Of a DNA stretch of 56,154 bases, positions 1-8,936 are shown piece by piece. Every line of letters starts with the position of its first letter. The first letter of the stretch is position 1. A program made the position numbers and the translations under genes. The notes below the pieces were generated by a model. The model worked only from the letters and a program-made list of their open reading frames with translations, had not been told where the DNA came from and did no database searches. Origin of the DNA: Actinomycetota bacterium (GTDB taxonomy: Bacteria; Actinomycetota; Acidimicrobiia; IMCC26256; VFJJ01); NCBI GenBank assembly GCA_009886115.1, contig VFJJ01000100.1, forward strand, positions 1-56,154. Reading direction: 5' to 3'.

Positions 1-2
1 GC

Positions 3-806
3 ACGGCCGCGTGGCTCGCCGAGTACGTCGAGAGCCATCCGGGCGTGCGCGTGATCGCCAACGCCGCCAACGTCGGGTTCTCGGCGGCATGCAACCTGGG
101 CGTCGAGGCCTCGACCGCCGAGTACGTCGTGTTCCTCAACCCCGACACCGTGGTCACCGAGCACTGGCTCCGGCGGATGCAGGCGCACGTCCACCGGGCC
201 GACGCGCTGGCTCCCGTCGGCGCCGTCGGCCCCGTCAGCGACACCGTGGCCGGCGGGCAGAAGTGGGGTTGGTACCTGCCCGATGCCGAGGCCAAGGTCG
301 CCGATCCCGACGAGGCTGCTCGACGCCTCGTCGCCGAGCGCAGCGGGCAGTCGGTCACGACGCGGCTGCTCATCGGGTTCTGCCTCATGGTGCCGAGGGC
401 CGTCCTCGACGAGGTCGGCTGGCTCGATCCCGAGCTGTTCCTGGGCAACGACGACCTCGACCTGTCGTGGCGCCTCCGCCGAGCCGGCTACCAACTGCGG
501 ATCGCGCTCGACACGTTCGTCGCGCACGAGGGTCAGGTGTCGTTCCGGTCCGAGCCCAAGCCCTTGACCAAGCGTCTGGTGCAAGAGAGCACCGACGCCC
601 TGGCCCGCAAGCTCCTTGCCCACTACGGACCGGGTCTCGTCCCCACCTCCGAGGAACTCTGGGGCATGGCCTGGTTCACCCCGTCCTTCGATCTCTGGGG
701 GGCCGACCGGACCGAGCACCCGACGGTTTCGACCCTCGACGGCTCACCTGGCACCTCCCCGCACGCCAGTCGGGAGCGCCGAGGCCTGCGCGTCACACCT
801 GATTGA
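3..806 (+). CDS. Family 2 glycosyltransferase, 5' end outside window
   Basis: The reading frame is open from the first bases of the window, so the N-terminus is missing. The visible 267 residues are the C-terminal part of a WcaA/GT-A type glycosyltransferase. The segment NVGFSAACNLGVEAS and then FLNPDTVV is the typical region around the DXD-like metal site of rhamnosyl/galactofuranosyl-type GT2 enzymes, and GNDDLDLSWRLRRAG is the conserved acceptor-side block. The enzyme would transfer a sugar from a nucleotide donor to a growing surface glycan on the cytoplasmic face. It ends 40 bp before a TylF-like methyltransferase on the same strand and converges on the large minus-strand glycan operon, so a role in the same polysaccharide or glycoprotein modification is likely. 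Donor and acceptor cannot be told. Confidence 0.85.
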   Translation, partial: TAAWLAEYVESHPGVRVIANAANVGFSAACNLGVEASTAEYVVFLNPDTVVTEHWLRRMQAHVHRADALAPVGAVGPVSDTVAGGQKWGWYLPDAEAKVADPDEAARRLVAERSGQSVTTRLLIGFCLMVPRAVLDEVGWLDPELFLGNDDLDLSWRLRRAGYQLRIALDTFVAHEGQVSFRSEPKPLTKRLVQESTDALARKLLAHYGPGLVPTSEELWGMAWFTPSFDLWGADRTEHPTVSTLDGSPGTSPHASRERRGLRVTPD

Positions 807-846
807 TGATGACAACACCATCGGCACGGGACGAACACGGAGAACG

Positions 847-1635
847 ATGATGAGCGAGATTCACAGCGCGGACATCCTCAGGGACAAGAGCCACGGGGTC
901 CGGGCATCGAGCGGCGTCGTGAGCGCCGAGGAGAAGCTCACCGATCTCATGCGAGCGTTCCCGGCGCCGGCACGCGACCTCGCTCACGCCCTGCCGTTGT
1001 TCGTGATGCCCCATGTGGTGCGCCGGATGATGTTCTTCGCCGACCTGTACCGTCTCGTGCTCGACGTCCCTGGTGTGATCATGGAGTTCGGCGTGCGATA
1101 CGGCCGGGACCTGGCGACCCTCATCGGTCTGCGAACCCTGTACGAGCCACTGAACTACTCGCGCAAGATCATCGGGTTCGACACCTTCACCGGGTTCCCG
1201 TCGGTCGACCAGAAGGACGGTGCAGTCAACGACCGGGCCGAAGGGGCCTTCTTCATCGGCGAGGATTACGACCGTTACCTCGCCCACGTGCTCGGGACGC
1301 TCGAGGCGATGGCGCCGTACGACCACCTGAAGAAGTTCGAGGTCGCCAAAGGCGATGCCTCCAAGACGGTGCCGCGGTATCTGAGCGATCACCCCGAAAC
1401 CATCGTCGCCCTGGCGTACTTCGACATGGATCTGTACGCGCCGACTCGGGACTGCCTCGAAGCGCTCCAGCCCCATCTCACCCGAGGGAGCGTGCTCGCG
1501 TTCGACGAGCTGAACTGTCAGGAGTTCCCGGGTGAGACCGAAGCTGTTCGCGAGGTGTTGGGGCTCGACCGAGTTCGTCTCCGTCGCTTTCCCGGGACGA
1601 ACCCGGGGCTCCCCACCTATCTCGTCGTGGAGTGA
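847..1635 (+). CDS. TylF/MycF-type SAM-dependent O-methyltransferase
   Basis: A 262-residue protein starting at a double ATG preceded by ACGGAGAACG. The SAM-binding block VIMEFGVRYGRDLA (about residues 77-90) is followed by GFDTFTGFP (110-118) and later AYFDMDLYAPT, the acidic metal-binding strand of the macrocin O-methyltransferase (TylF) family. Members methylate sugar hydroxyls in a Mg-dependent reaction, so methylation of a surface-glycan sugar is likely. It follows the partial glycosyltransferase by 40 bp and is probably co-transcribed with it. It converges on the methyltransferase ending at 1701, with about 65 bp between them and no obvious hairpin. The family call is firm; the substrate is not known. 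Confidence 0.8.
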   Translation: MMSEIHSADILRDKSHGVRASSGVVSAEEKLTDLMRAFPAPARDLAHALPLFVMPHVVRRMMFFADLYRLVLDVPGVIMEFGVRYGRDLATLIGLRTLYEPLNYSRKIIGFDTFTGFPSVDQKDGAVNDRAEGAFFIGEDYDRYLAHVLGTLEAMAPYDHLKKFEVAKGDASKTVPRYLSDHPETIVALAYFDMDLYAPTRDCLEALQPHLTRGSVLAFDELNCQEFPGETEAVREVLGLDRVRLRRFPGTNPGLPTYLVVE

Positions 1636-1700
1636 CGCCGCCGATCGACGACGCGGTCGCGCGGAGGCACCGTCCACGTTGACCCGGATTCATCGAGGGT

Positions 1701-2432
1701 TCAGGAGGGCACCCGGGCTCGCACACCGATGTTCGCGAGCGATTCCGGAGCCAGCTCGTCGGAGATGGCACACAGTGCGTCGATGAGAGCATCGGGCCAA
1801 TCCAACATCATCGAATTCGGCACGGTCTTCAGGAAGTGTCCGAACCGTGATTCCACCTCGTATCCGGCCTGCTCGAGATCATGAATGAGCGTGTCGAAGC
1901 CGTAGACGCGCTTGTGCCCGACCATCAGATCGCGCGGCGACAGGTCGTCAAGCCTGCACTGAAGTCCCATCCGGACCGCGAGCTGACGATGCAGCGATTC
2001 CCGGTTGGGAACCACCACGACCAGAGCCCCGCCGGGGACGAGCCAGTCACGGAGACGCTCGAGCAGCCGTGTCGGCTCGTCGACGTGCTCGAGGACATGC
2101 AATGCGAGCGCGGCGTCGTAGGGCTCGGTGGGTGTGAACGCTTCGAACAACCCCTCGTGAACGGTCAGCGCCGGATGACGCGACCGGGCCTGGGCGCACA
2201 GCACGGATGATCCTTCGATGAGCTCGATGCCGACCCCCCGAGCCTGGAGCTGGGCCGTCATGAAGCCTGTGCCGTAGCCCATCTCCAGGACTCGCTCGGC
2301 GCCGTCGAGAGCCACGACGATCTGCTCGAGCCCAGCATGCTGGACCCGCTCCTCGAGCCCGAGGTCTGCGGGCGCGTCAGACAGGTAGTAGCGATCGGCG
2401 TACTCGTTCAGAGCGTCGGTGCTCAGTGCCAT
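1701..2432 (-). CDS. Class I SAM-dependent methyltransferase (glycan operon, last gene)
   Basis: A 243-residue protein with the motif I sequence VLEMGYGTG (residues 48-56), an acidic motif near IELIEG and ALALHVLEHVDEP as motif II/III, i.e. a Methyltransf_11/23 fold. The ATG at 2432 was chosen because the upstream FAD gene stops at 2423, giving a 10-bp overlap, and because the fold begins just after it. The C-terminal block FLKTVPNSMM matches FKPLPNSLM in the methyltransferase at 5160-5891, so the two are paralogues within one operon. It is the last gene of the minus-strand glycan operon. Substrate is probably a sugar or a peptide-linked group, but this is inference. Confidence 0.8.
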   Translation of the reverse strand: MALSTDALNEYADRYYLSDAPADLGLEERVQHAGLEQIVVALDGAERVLEMGYGTGFMTAQLQARGVGIELIEGSSVLCAQARSRHPALTVHEGLFEAFTPTEPYDAALALHVLEHVDEPTRLLERLRDWLVPGGALVVVVPNRESLHRQLAVRMGLQCRLDDLSPRDLMVGHKRVYGFDTLIHDLEQAGYEVESRFGHFLKTVPNSMMLDWPDALIDALCAISDELAPESLANIGVRARVPS

Positions 2433-3832
2433 ACGGGGCTCCGATCGATGATGGCCGAGGCCGCCCACAGTCCCTGGACGATCTGCTCGTTGAGTGAATC
2501 AGCTCCGAACGCAGCTGCCCCCCCGATGACGATGGCTGGGACCCCGAGCTCGTTCCAGCGATCGCGCGCGGCCTGGAACTTGACAAGGTTCGTGAACGTG
2601 GGATCGGTGAAAGAGTTCGCGGCGATCTGATGGATGCTCTGGACGCACGATCCGTCTTCGACCACGCCCAGCCGTTCCAGGTGCTGGCCTGCCATCGGGG
2701 CCAGTTCCTCGATTGCGCAGTCGTGGCGCCACTCGATGGCGAAGGTTCGCTCCCCGGGCGCCGCCGGGCCTGCGTCGCTGAGCCGGTACACCGGACAGTC
2801 GTCGTCGACGACGGTCATGACGCCGGGCGCCCCGACGAGCTTGTCCTCGGGCACGTCGACCCAGCTCAGCGCGGTGCGCGCCCGCGTGAGCTGCAGGTCG
2901 ATCCCAGCAGCACCGAAAACCTGCTCCGGGGTTGACCCCAGCACCAAGGGCCCTCGGACCTCGACAGGGCCTTGGGCCTCGAGCTGAAGGGTCACTCCGC
3001 CTGGTGTGACCGCGAGACTGCTGAGCGGACCTGAGCGGACGATGGCGACGGCGCTGCTCGATCCGAGTCGTTCGAGGAGCGCGTCGACGACCTGCCAGCT
3101 GGCTGAGCCGCTCACCGTGTGGAACCGGCGGTCGGGCCGATACGAGGGTCCGGGGCCGGCGCTGGCCTCGAAGAGGGTCTGCGGATGGAAGATGGCTGCC
3201 CAGACCTTTCGTCGAAGGGCGAGCGGCACGTCGAGCAGACCACCGGGCCGTACCTTGCGAGCGAGTGGAGCGCCGAAGAGCCGGTGGAACGAGGGGCCAT
3301 GGTTCATGAGCATCGCGTGCGACGACTGGTGGCGCCAAGGGTCCCACGGTGTTGCGCCACCCAGGACACCGTCACGGCCGATCAGCCCCACGGCATGGGC
3401 TGACTCACGGCCGATCGCTGCCAGCTCCTCGTGGGTCACGAGCTCGCGTAGCGAGGTCAGGTCGACGGTGAAGCCGAAGTCCTCGGCCACGACTCCCCTG
3501 AGGCTCAGCTGGGGTGCCGGGGCCCTGACCAGACCCTCGCCGAGAAGATCCTCGAGGTACCGTCGAACGATCGCTTGGTGTGGCCGATGCCCGCTGGGGC
3601 CCGGGACGTACTCGCCGAGCGGTACGGGCTGTTGCCCGATGCCGGAGTCGTCGTAGTCGAGCTCGAGGAGCCGTGCGCCAAGCGGGAGCCGGCGTCCTTG
3701 ATGGGCGATGCCGCGGAAACCGCTGCCGAGGTGATCCGAGACCAGGATCGCGACGCTGGTACCGGCTCTTGCGAGACGGTCCGCGCACACGAGGCTGGCG
3801 ACCGAGCCGCCGATGACGGTCACGTCATGCAT
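2423..3832 (-). CDS. FAD-dependent oxidoreductase, GMC/amine-oxidase-like fold
   Basis: A 469-residue protein whose N-terminus, DVTVIGGSVASLVCADRLA, is a Rossmann FAD-binding motif with GGSVAS in place of the usual GxGxxG. The C-terminus has a second FAD-contact region (VIGGAAAFGADSLNEQIVQ) as seen in protoporphyrinogen-oxidase or UDP-galactopyranose-mutase-like flavoproteins. The start at 3832 has a strong Shine-Dalgarno, AGGAGGACCACATG, and overlaps the end of the upstream glycosyltransferase by 13 bp. Longer in-frame starts lack this. Context in a nucleotide-sugar operon suggests oxidation, isomerisation or saturation of a sugar or lipid carrier. The exact reaction cannot be read from the sequence. 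The modified glycine motif is worth noting. Confidence 0.65.
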   Translation of the reverse strand: MHDVTVIGGSVASLVCADRLARAGTSVAILVSDHLGSGFRGIAHQGRRLPLGARLLELDYDDSGIGQQPVPLGEYVPGPSGHRPHQAIVRRYLEDLLGEGLVRAPAPQLSLRGVVAEDFGFTVDLTSLRELVTHEELAAIGRESAHAVGLIGRDGVLGGATPWDPWRHQSSHAMLMNHGPSFHRLFGAPLARKVRPGGLLDVPLALRRKVWAAIFHPQTLFEASAGPGPSYRPDRRFHTVSGSASWQVVDALLERLGSSSAVAIVRSGPLSSLAVTPGGVTLQLEAQGPVEVRGPLVLGSTPEQVFGAAGIDLQLTRARTALSWVDVPEDKLVGAPGVMTVVDDDCPVYRLSDAGPAAPGERTFAIEWRHDCAIEELAPMAGQHLERLGVVEDGSCVQSIHQIAANSFTDPTFTNLVKFQAARDRWNELGVPAIVIGGAAAFGADSLNEQIVQGLWAASAIIDRSPVWH

Positions 3833-5163
3833 GTGGTCCTCCTCACTGATGCCAACGTGCGGTAGCCGTCTGGTGTGCTGGGGGCCGGGCTCCACTCGCT
3901 GGTGGTGTCGTCCCCTGGCTGTCCGATCCAGATCCGTCGTCGACCGTCGGCGCTCTTGGCGAGTCGATGCCCGTCGGTGACCACGATCTCAGAGACCATC
4001 TCGGGATCGTGGCCGTTGTCTGCCAGGGTTCGGGCGACGAAACGCCCGGTCTCGTCTGCTGACCACGATGTCGTCAGATCGCGGACGATCACCAATGAGC
4101 TGGTGGCTGTGGCGTCGAGGGCCCGGACATAGCTGATGATCGTTTCCCGCAGCGAGGAGGGATCCGACCAGTCGGGGCGCAAGACGAACTCGCAGCCCTC
4201 GGGCTGGATCGCAGCGAGCGGAACATGGTCGGACGAGCTCCGATCCAGGGGGGAGTTCTCGCGACTGCCAACGAGCCGGAACAGGTCTTGACATGCCTTC
4301 CCCAGTGTGTCGACGAGCTCAGGTTCGTCGACGAGCGAGAGCTGATACGCGGCCGCAGAGAGAACGCGCGCCGCGGCTGTCCTGGTCGTTCGGATGTCGG
4401 CGAGAAAGCCGAGACCCGGCGCGGCCTCGAGGAGCCGTACCCAGTCCCTGACGCCGATCACACCTGTGCGACGGTCCCGTGAGCTCTGCCCTGGGTGAAT
4501 CCGAAACGAGCTCAACGTCTCGGTCTCGTACCACAGGTCGCCCCGGCCCAGGAGCTGGAGCCAGAGCCAGATGTCGGCGTTGGTCGTGAAGCAGTAGCTG
4601 CCCCACCACCACAGTGACGTCGAGGCGACGAGCGCGCTGCGCATCAGCACCGTCGAGACCTCGCCGATCTGGTTGCAGGTCGTCCCAAGCATGAGCTCGG
4701 CAACGCTGTGCGCGTTCAGCGTGCCCGTGACCGTTGACAGCTGTGCTGTCGCAGATACATCGTCGAGCGGCCAGCCGTACTGGTCGATGAGCCGGCGACG
4801 CGACGTGGAGAACGCGAGTGACCGATCGGCGATGAGCGGCTGCACCAGACGGGTGACGGCATCGGGCTCGAGGGTGTCGTCCTGCAGGAGCGGCTTGAGG
4901 AACTCGCCGTGAACGGCGGCGTAGAGCTCCCGTTGGTTGAGCGCCGGTCCCAGATTGTGCGGACGTTCGAGCAGACGGATACGCGAGTCGGCCCGAGCAG
5001 CCGCGCGGGCGATCTCGAGCGTTCCGTCGGTCGAGCAGTCGTCGGCGATGACGATCTCGAGGTTCTCCCAGTCCTGGCTCTGAGCTGACCGTAGCGTGGC
5101 CGCCAGAAATGCCGCCCCGTTGTAGGTTGGCATGGCGATGCTCACGAGCGGCGACGACGTCAT
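3820..5163 (-). CDS. Family 2 glycosyltransferase
   Basis: A 447-residue protein with an N-terminal GT-A domain: VSIAMPTYNG (7-16) binds the nucleotide and DDCSTDGT (41-48) is the conserved loop before the DXD region. The last ~150 residues are outside the GT-A domain and not recognised; they end in ANDLG-free, Ser/Thr-rich sequence. Its ATG overlaps the stop of the upstream methyltransferase as ATGA (5160-5163), so translation is coupled. It probably adds a sugar to a surface glycan or to flagellin, using the deoxyamino sugar made by the FdtA and DegT homologues in this operon. Acceptor and linkage are unknown. Confidence 0.85.
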   Translation of the reverse strand: MTSSPLVSIAMPTYNGAAFLAATLRSAQSQDWENLEIVIADDCSTDGTLEIARAAARADSRIRLLERPHNLGPALNQRELYAAVHGEFLKPLLQDDTLEPDAVTRLVQPLIADRSLAFSTSRRRLIDQYGWPLDDVSATAQLSTVTGTLNAHSVAELMLGTTCNQIGEVSTVLMRSALVASTSLWWWGSYCFTTNADIWLWLQLLGRGDLWYETETLSSFRIHPGQSSRDRRTGVIGVRDWVRLLEAAPGLGFLADIRTTRTAAARVLSAAAYQLSLVDEPELVDTLGKACQDLFRLVGSRENSPLDRSSSDHVPLAAIQPEGCEFVLRPDWSDPSSLRETIISYVRALDATATSSLVIVRDLTTSWSADETGRFVARTLADNGHDPEMVSEIVVTDGHRLAKSADGRRRIWIGQPGDDTTSEWSPAPSTPDGYRTLASVRRTTCMT

Positions 5164-5891
5164 GGCGATTCCTCCGCCGGTCTCGCTGCCAAGACGAGGT
5201 AGTTGATCGCGCAGTTCCCTGGAAGATGATGGGCGACACGCACGAAGCCCTCGATGACCTCCTCGGGCAAGGTCTCCATCAGGGAATTCGGAAGGGGCTT
5301 GAACAGCACGCCTTCACGGTGCAGCACCTCGAGCCCCGCCATCGCTCCCATGCATGCGAGCTCGTCGGCCAGGTAGAGGCGTTTGGTCGAATAGTTGCGC
5401 CCTCGCTCCGACACCGTGCTGAGGTCGGAGATGAGCCCCATCTCCAGTGCCACCAGGCGGTGCAACGACAAGGGGTTCTGGTGGGTGAGATGCAGGTGCC
5501 CGTCAGGCGCGAGCGCGTTCCGGCACCGTTCCAGGAACCGGTGGGGATCGTCGAGCTCGTGGATCACGTTCGCCGCCACGACGTGGTCGAACTGCCCATC
5601 GGGGAGACCCTGCTCGATGTCGGCTTCGATGAGATCGACACCGGTGAGACCCCGCGCCTCGACCCGATCGAGATAGGTCCTCGCCCGGTCGAGTGCCGTC
5701 ACCCGGGCTCCCGCATCGACGAGCACAGCGGTCATGGCTCCCGTTGCGCAGCCGAGCTCGAGCACCCGGTCGCCCGGCGTGATCCACGCGGCGATCCGAT
5801 CGACGCTGGCCTTGGTGTACCAACGATCGAAGTCGTGGTCGGGGTCGTAGCACGCCGAGTAGTCGGAGGTTTCGGTCTCGGTTTCGGTCAC
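5160..5891 (-). CDS. Class I SAM-dependent methyltransferase
   Basis: A 243-residue protein with motif I VLELGCATGAM (43-53), acidic ALDRARTYLD and motif III DHVVAANVIHELDDP, a standard SAM-methyltransferase fold. It is paralogous to the gene at 1701-2432, sharing length and the C-terminal FKPLPNSLM region. The ATG at 5891 overlaps the stop of the acetyltransferase gene (5888) in the ATGA pattern seen throughout this operon. The N-terminus carries a short Thr-Glu repeat (TETETET). A role in O- or N-methylating a sugar of the glycan is likely from context only. Confidence 0.8.
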   Translation of the reverse strand: MTETETETSDYSACYDPDHDFDRWYTKASVDRIAAWITPGDRVLELGCATGAMTAVLVDAGARVTALDRARTYLDRVEARGLTGVDLIEADIEQGLPDGQFDHVVAANVIHELDDPHRFLERCRNALAPDGHLHLTHQNPLSLHRLVALEMGLISDLSTVSERGRNYSTKRLYLADELACMGAMAGLEVLHREGVLFKPLPNSLMETLPEEVIEGFVRVAHHLPGNCAINYLVLAARPAEESP

Positions 5892-6871
5892 GATGGGCCT
5901 CGACGGGTGCTCGCCGAGAGGTCGAGCCGGAGCGACGGCCGCGCCCCGATGCTCTGCTTGAACTGGATCAGCCCGTGGTTGGGTCGGCCCTGCTCACTGG
6001 AGATACCGAGATCGAGCAGCGTCACGCCGTCGGCCAGCGAGCGATCGACGACGTGGTACGCCAGGGCGTTCATCGGCGAGTGCTCCAACCGGTGGTCGTC
6101 GCCCCAGGCCACGACGTAGTCGCGCCCCGGTGCAACCCGATACACGAGTGACGCGGCCACCGGTCGGGTGCCGTGATACAGGGTCTGCATGCGTACACGC
6201 CCCGGGAAGGCATCGCGGATTCGCAGCACGTACGAGAACGACAGCCGCATGGGCCGTTCGCGTGACTGGCGATTGCGCTCGATGACACCGTATCCGGCCG
6301 CCCATTCGGCGTCGGTCGATGCGTCGACGGCCGTGCAACCCAGGGCCATGCTGTGGCGCAACGCCTTGCGGGCGGGCTTCTTCAGAGTTGCTGTGTATTC
6401 GTCGGTGCTGGTGTGGTCAGCGAGGTCGATCTGGAAGTTGAGCTCGCACGCCGTGATCGTGAAGCCCAGGTTCAGGGCGAGGAACGCGATGGTGGGCTCC
6501 GACGCCGAATAGGCGTCGGCGCGGGCGCGGACGTTGACGGTGGTCACGCCGAGCCCGTCGAGGCTCAGCAGCGAACCGCGGATGAGCTGCTCCAGATGGG
6601 CCGCGGTCTCGGTGTCGCGGACGAGGTCGATACCGCCGAACGGCGCGCGGTGTCCGGAGGTGAACGTTGGACCGTCGACCACACCGGCGAGGCTCCCGAC
6701 CGTGCGGCCGTCAGCGGTCAGAGTGTCGAGGCGGACGTAGCGCTCCGATCCGTCGAGGTTCAGCTCGTGGTATCGACGGGTGTTGAAGAGCGAGAGGTGC
6801 GCTGGCTCACCGGGGTCGTGCGAGGTGTCGACTGTCGAGGTCGTGCTCGATGAGAGCGTATCAACGAGCAT
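5888..6871 (-). CDS. GNAT/FemAB-like acyltransferase
   Basis: A 327-residue protein resembling the BioF2-like/FemAB-type GNAT fold. The central segment EYTATLKKPARKALRHS followed by a C-terminal half with VAASLVYRVAPGRDYVVAWGDD and NHGLIQFKQSIGARP is typical of this family, where the final K(Q/R)..GA motif is well conserved. The ATG at 6871 lies 4 bp after the DegT stop; upstream in-frame codons would run into DegT. In deoxyamino-sugar pathways an acyltransferase normally N-acylates the amino group placed by the DegT enzyme. Here it would replace the usual hexapeptide-repeat FdtC/QdtC protein. That substitution is inference. Confidence 0.7.
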   Translation of the reverse strand: MLVDTLSSSTTSTVDTSHDPGEPAHLSLFNTRRYHELNLDGSERYVRLDTLTADGRTVGSLAGVVDGPTFTSGHRAPFGGIDLVRDTETAAHLEQLIRGSLLSLDGLGVTTVNVRARADAYSASEPTIAFLALNLGFTITACELNFQIDLADHTSTDEYTATLKKPARKALRHSMALGCTAVDASTDAEWAAGYGVIERNRQSRERPMRLSFSYVLRIRDAFPGRVRMQTLYHGTRPVAASLVYRVAPGRDYVVAWGDDHRLEHSPMNALAYHVVDRSLADGVTLLDLGISSEQGRPNHGLIQFKQSIGARPSLRLDLSASTRRGPS

Positions 6872-6875
6872 CGGA

Positions 6876-8012
6876 TCACACCGCCCGTGTCGCGACGAGC
6901 GCGTCGCGGTCGAAGGCCGTGATGGCGTTGGCGACACGCTCCACGTGGTGGGTTCGGAGGTGGGGTCCCATCGGCAGGCTCAGCACCCGTTCGGCGAGCA
7001 TGTCGGTGACCGGGAGGGGCGCGCGGACCAGATCGGCGTAGGCGGCCTGACGGTGCGGAGGCGTCGGATAGTGCACCTGTGTCTCGATCCCCTGGCGCTG
7101 CAGGTGCGCCTGCAAGCGGGTGCGATCGTCGGTCTGCACCACGTAGAGGTGCCAGACGTGGCTCTCGCTCGCGTCGTGACCCGGCGGCGGCGCGGGCCGG
7201 TCGACGCTCGTCCATTCGAGCGCCGTGGCGTACAGGTCGGCCGTTTCCCGGCGGCGCGTGTTCCACTCGTCGAGGTGGGGGAGCTTGACCCGCAGCAGTG
7301 CGGCCTGGAGCTCGTCGAGCCGGCTGTTGCAGCCCAGCGACTCGTGCACGTAGCGCTCGACCGAGCCGTAGTTGCGGAGCTTGCGCACACGCTCGGCCAC
7401 CGCCGGGTCGTTCGTGGTGACCGCTCCACCGTCGCCGAGCGCCCCGAGGTTCTTGCCCGGGTAGAAGCTGAACGCCGCGGCGTGGCCGAACGATCCGGCG
7501 GCCCCGCGCGCGCCCAGCCGGGCGCCGTGGGCTTGGGCTGCGTCCTCGACGAGGGCGAGGCCGTGACGGGTGGCCAGCGCGCTCAGGCCGTCGACGTCGG
7601 CCAGACGCCCGTAGAGGTGCACGGGCATGATCGCTGCGGTACGGCTCGTGATGGCCGCCGCGCACGCCTCGACGGTCATGTTCAGCGTGACGGGGTCGGG
7701 GTCGACGGGCACCGGTGTGGCCCCCGACATCGTGACCGCGAGCCACGTGGCGACGAAGGTGTTGCCGGGAACCACGACCTCGTCGCCGGGCCCGACACCC
7801 AGTGCCCGCAAGGAGAGGTGGAGCGCGTCGAGGCCGTTGCCGACGCCGATCGCGTGGGCGACGCCGCAGTGTCCGGCGAACTCCTCCTCGAACGACGCGG
7901 TCTCGGGGCCCAGCACGAAACGCCCGCCGAGCATCACCCGTCGGGCGGCCTTCTCCAGCTCGGACGTGATCGGGCCGTGGATCGCCTGCAGGTCGAGGAA
8001 CGGGACCCTCAT
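6876..8012 (-). CDS. DegT/DnrJ/EryC1 PLP-dependent sugar aminotransferase (FdtB-like)
   Basis: A 378-residue fold-type I aminotransferase starting MRVPFLDLQA at the ATG at 8012, which overlaps the FdtA stop as ATGA. The PLP contacts are visible: EDAAQAHGA (about 156-164) and FSFYPGKNLGALGDGG, where K187 is the Schiff-base lysine. These are the hallmarks of FdtB/QdtB/DesV-type enzymes that transfer an amino group from glutamate to C3 of a dTDP-3-keto-6-deoxyhexose. The upstream gene supplies exactly such a 3-ketosugar. Length equals the family norm. Product is likely dTDP-3-amino-3,6-dideoxyhexose, either fuco or quinovo form. Confidence 0.9.
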   Translation of the reverse strand: MRVPFLDLQAIHGPITSELEKAARRVMLGGRFVLGPETASFEEEFAGHCGVAHAIGVGNGLDALHLSLRALGVGPGDEVVVPGNTFVATWLAVTMSGATPVPVDPDPVTLNMTVEACAAAITSRTAAIMPVHLYGRLADVDGLSALATRHGLALVEDAAQAHGARLGARGAAGSFGHAAAFSFYPGKNLGALGDGGAVTTNDPAVAERVRKLRNYGSVERYVHESLGCNSRLDELQAALLRVKLPHLDEWNTRRRETADLYATALEWTSVDRPAPPPGHDASESHVWHLYVVQTDDRTRLQAHLQRQGIETQVHYPTPPHRQAAYADLVRAPLPVTDMLAERVLSLPMGPHLRTHHVERVANAITAFDRDALVATRAV

Positions 8013-8623
8013 GGCTCCGGGTCCGATCCGGCGCGCGTGGGGAGGCGATCGATGGCGCGGGACCCCAGGTGCGGCACCGGCTGCGTGGACGTGGACCCGG
8101 ACGTGAACGTGGACGTCGACGCGTTGTGGGCGAACGTGGCGGCGAGGAACTCGTCGTAGTCGCGGTAGTAGTCGCTCGCGTCGTAGTGCTCGGACGCCAG
8201 CACGAGACACACCGAGCCCGACGAGAAGTTCTCGAGGTCACGCCAGCACATCGCCGGGATGTACAGGCCGTAGTACGACCGGTTGAGGAAGATCCGCTCG
8301 CGTGTCGTGCCGTCGTCGACGACCACGTCGAAGCTCCCCGACGCCGCGATGAGGAGCTGCTGGAGCTGCTTGTGGGCGTGCCCGCCCCGGTTCGTCCCGC
8401 CGGGGACGTCGTAGAGGTAGTAGACGCGCCGGCATTCGAAGGGGATGTGCTGGCCCGCCTCGATGGCCGTGAGGTTCCCCCGGGGGTCGGTGATGCGGGG
8501 GAGCTCCACGAGGCGCGCCCGCGACGGCTGCTCGTGGCGCGCCAGCGTCGCCGGTGTCTTCGGGGTGGCGCCCGACGGCGGTGCCTCCGTATCGAGCCGC
8601 TCGGGGCCGAAATGCAGCTTCAC
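8009..8623 (-). CDS. WxcM/FdtA-type dTDP-4-oxo-6-deoxyhexose 3,4-ketoisomerase (cupin)
   Basis: The core from LPRITDPRGNLTAIE through RRVYYLYDVPGG, RGGHAHKQLQQ and YGLYIPAMCWRDLENFSSGS is the cupin domain of the FdtA/QdtA/TylX family, which moves the keto group of dTDP-4-keto-6-deoxyglucose from C4 to C3. The histidine pair in GGHAHK is the catalytic region. The family usually starts only a few residues before LPRITD. Here no ATG is available: GTG at 8623 gives 204 residues with a 40-residue extension, and GTG at 8509 gives 166. The start is therefore uncertain. The C-terminus carries a low-complexity Ser/Thr-rich tail (STSTFTSGSTST) not expected in the family. First gene of the operon. Confidence 0.85.
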   Translation of the reverse strand: MKLHFGPERLDTEAPPSGATPKTPATLARHEQPSRARLVELPRITDPRGNLTAIEAGQHIPFECRRVYYLYDVPGGTNRGGHAHKQLQQLLIAASGSFDVVVDDGTTRERIFLNRSYYGLYIPAMCWRDLENFSSGSVCLVLASEHYDASDYYRDYDEFLAATFAHNASTSTFTSGSTSTQPVPHLGSRAIDRLPTRAGSDPEP

Positions 8624-8936
8624 CCGGACAACTTCGGCATCGCGAGCGGTCGGGTTGAGGACGGCTCGGTCGCAAGCGGGTGCAAAGGGACGACGCGCCG
8701 AAGCCGTCGGCCGACCGCGCTCAAGACCCTGCGTCGGCGTGTCGATGCCGGTCCGGTCGAACCATGGATGGAATCGCCACGACGGATCGTGGCATGCCCT
8801 CGCACTCTCTCTCGGGGTGGTGGATGTTCCATCAGTCGTTGTCGATACGCGCCGTGAGCTCGGACACCGAGCCCGGCAACCACGTGCGGATCGCCGCTGG
8901 CCTCGCCGCGTCCCGTCGCACGCACGGGGATGACCG
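8624..8936. other. Intergenic region between the glycan operon and fliF
   Basis: About 313 bp without a convincing gene, lying between two divergent units, so it should hold promoters for both. An in-frame stretch of 58 codons starting ATGGATGGAATCGCC ends at 8940, overlapping the fliF GTG, but its codon third positions are not GC-biased and it matches nothing I know. I see no fliE, flgB or flgC and no clear sigma-28 promoter. Confidence 0.5.
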
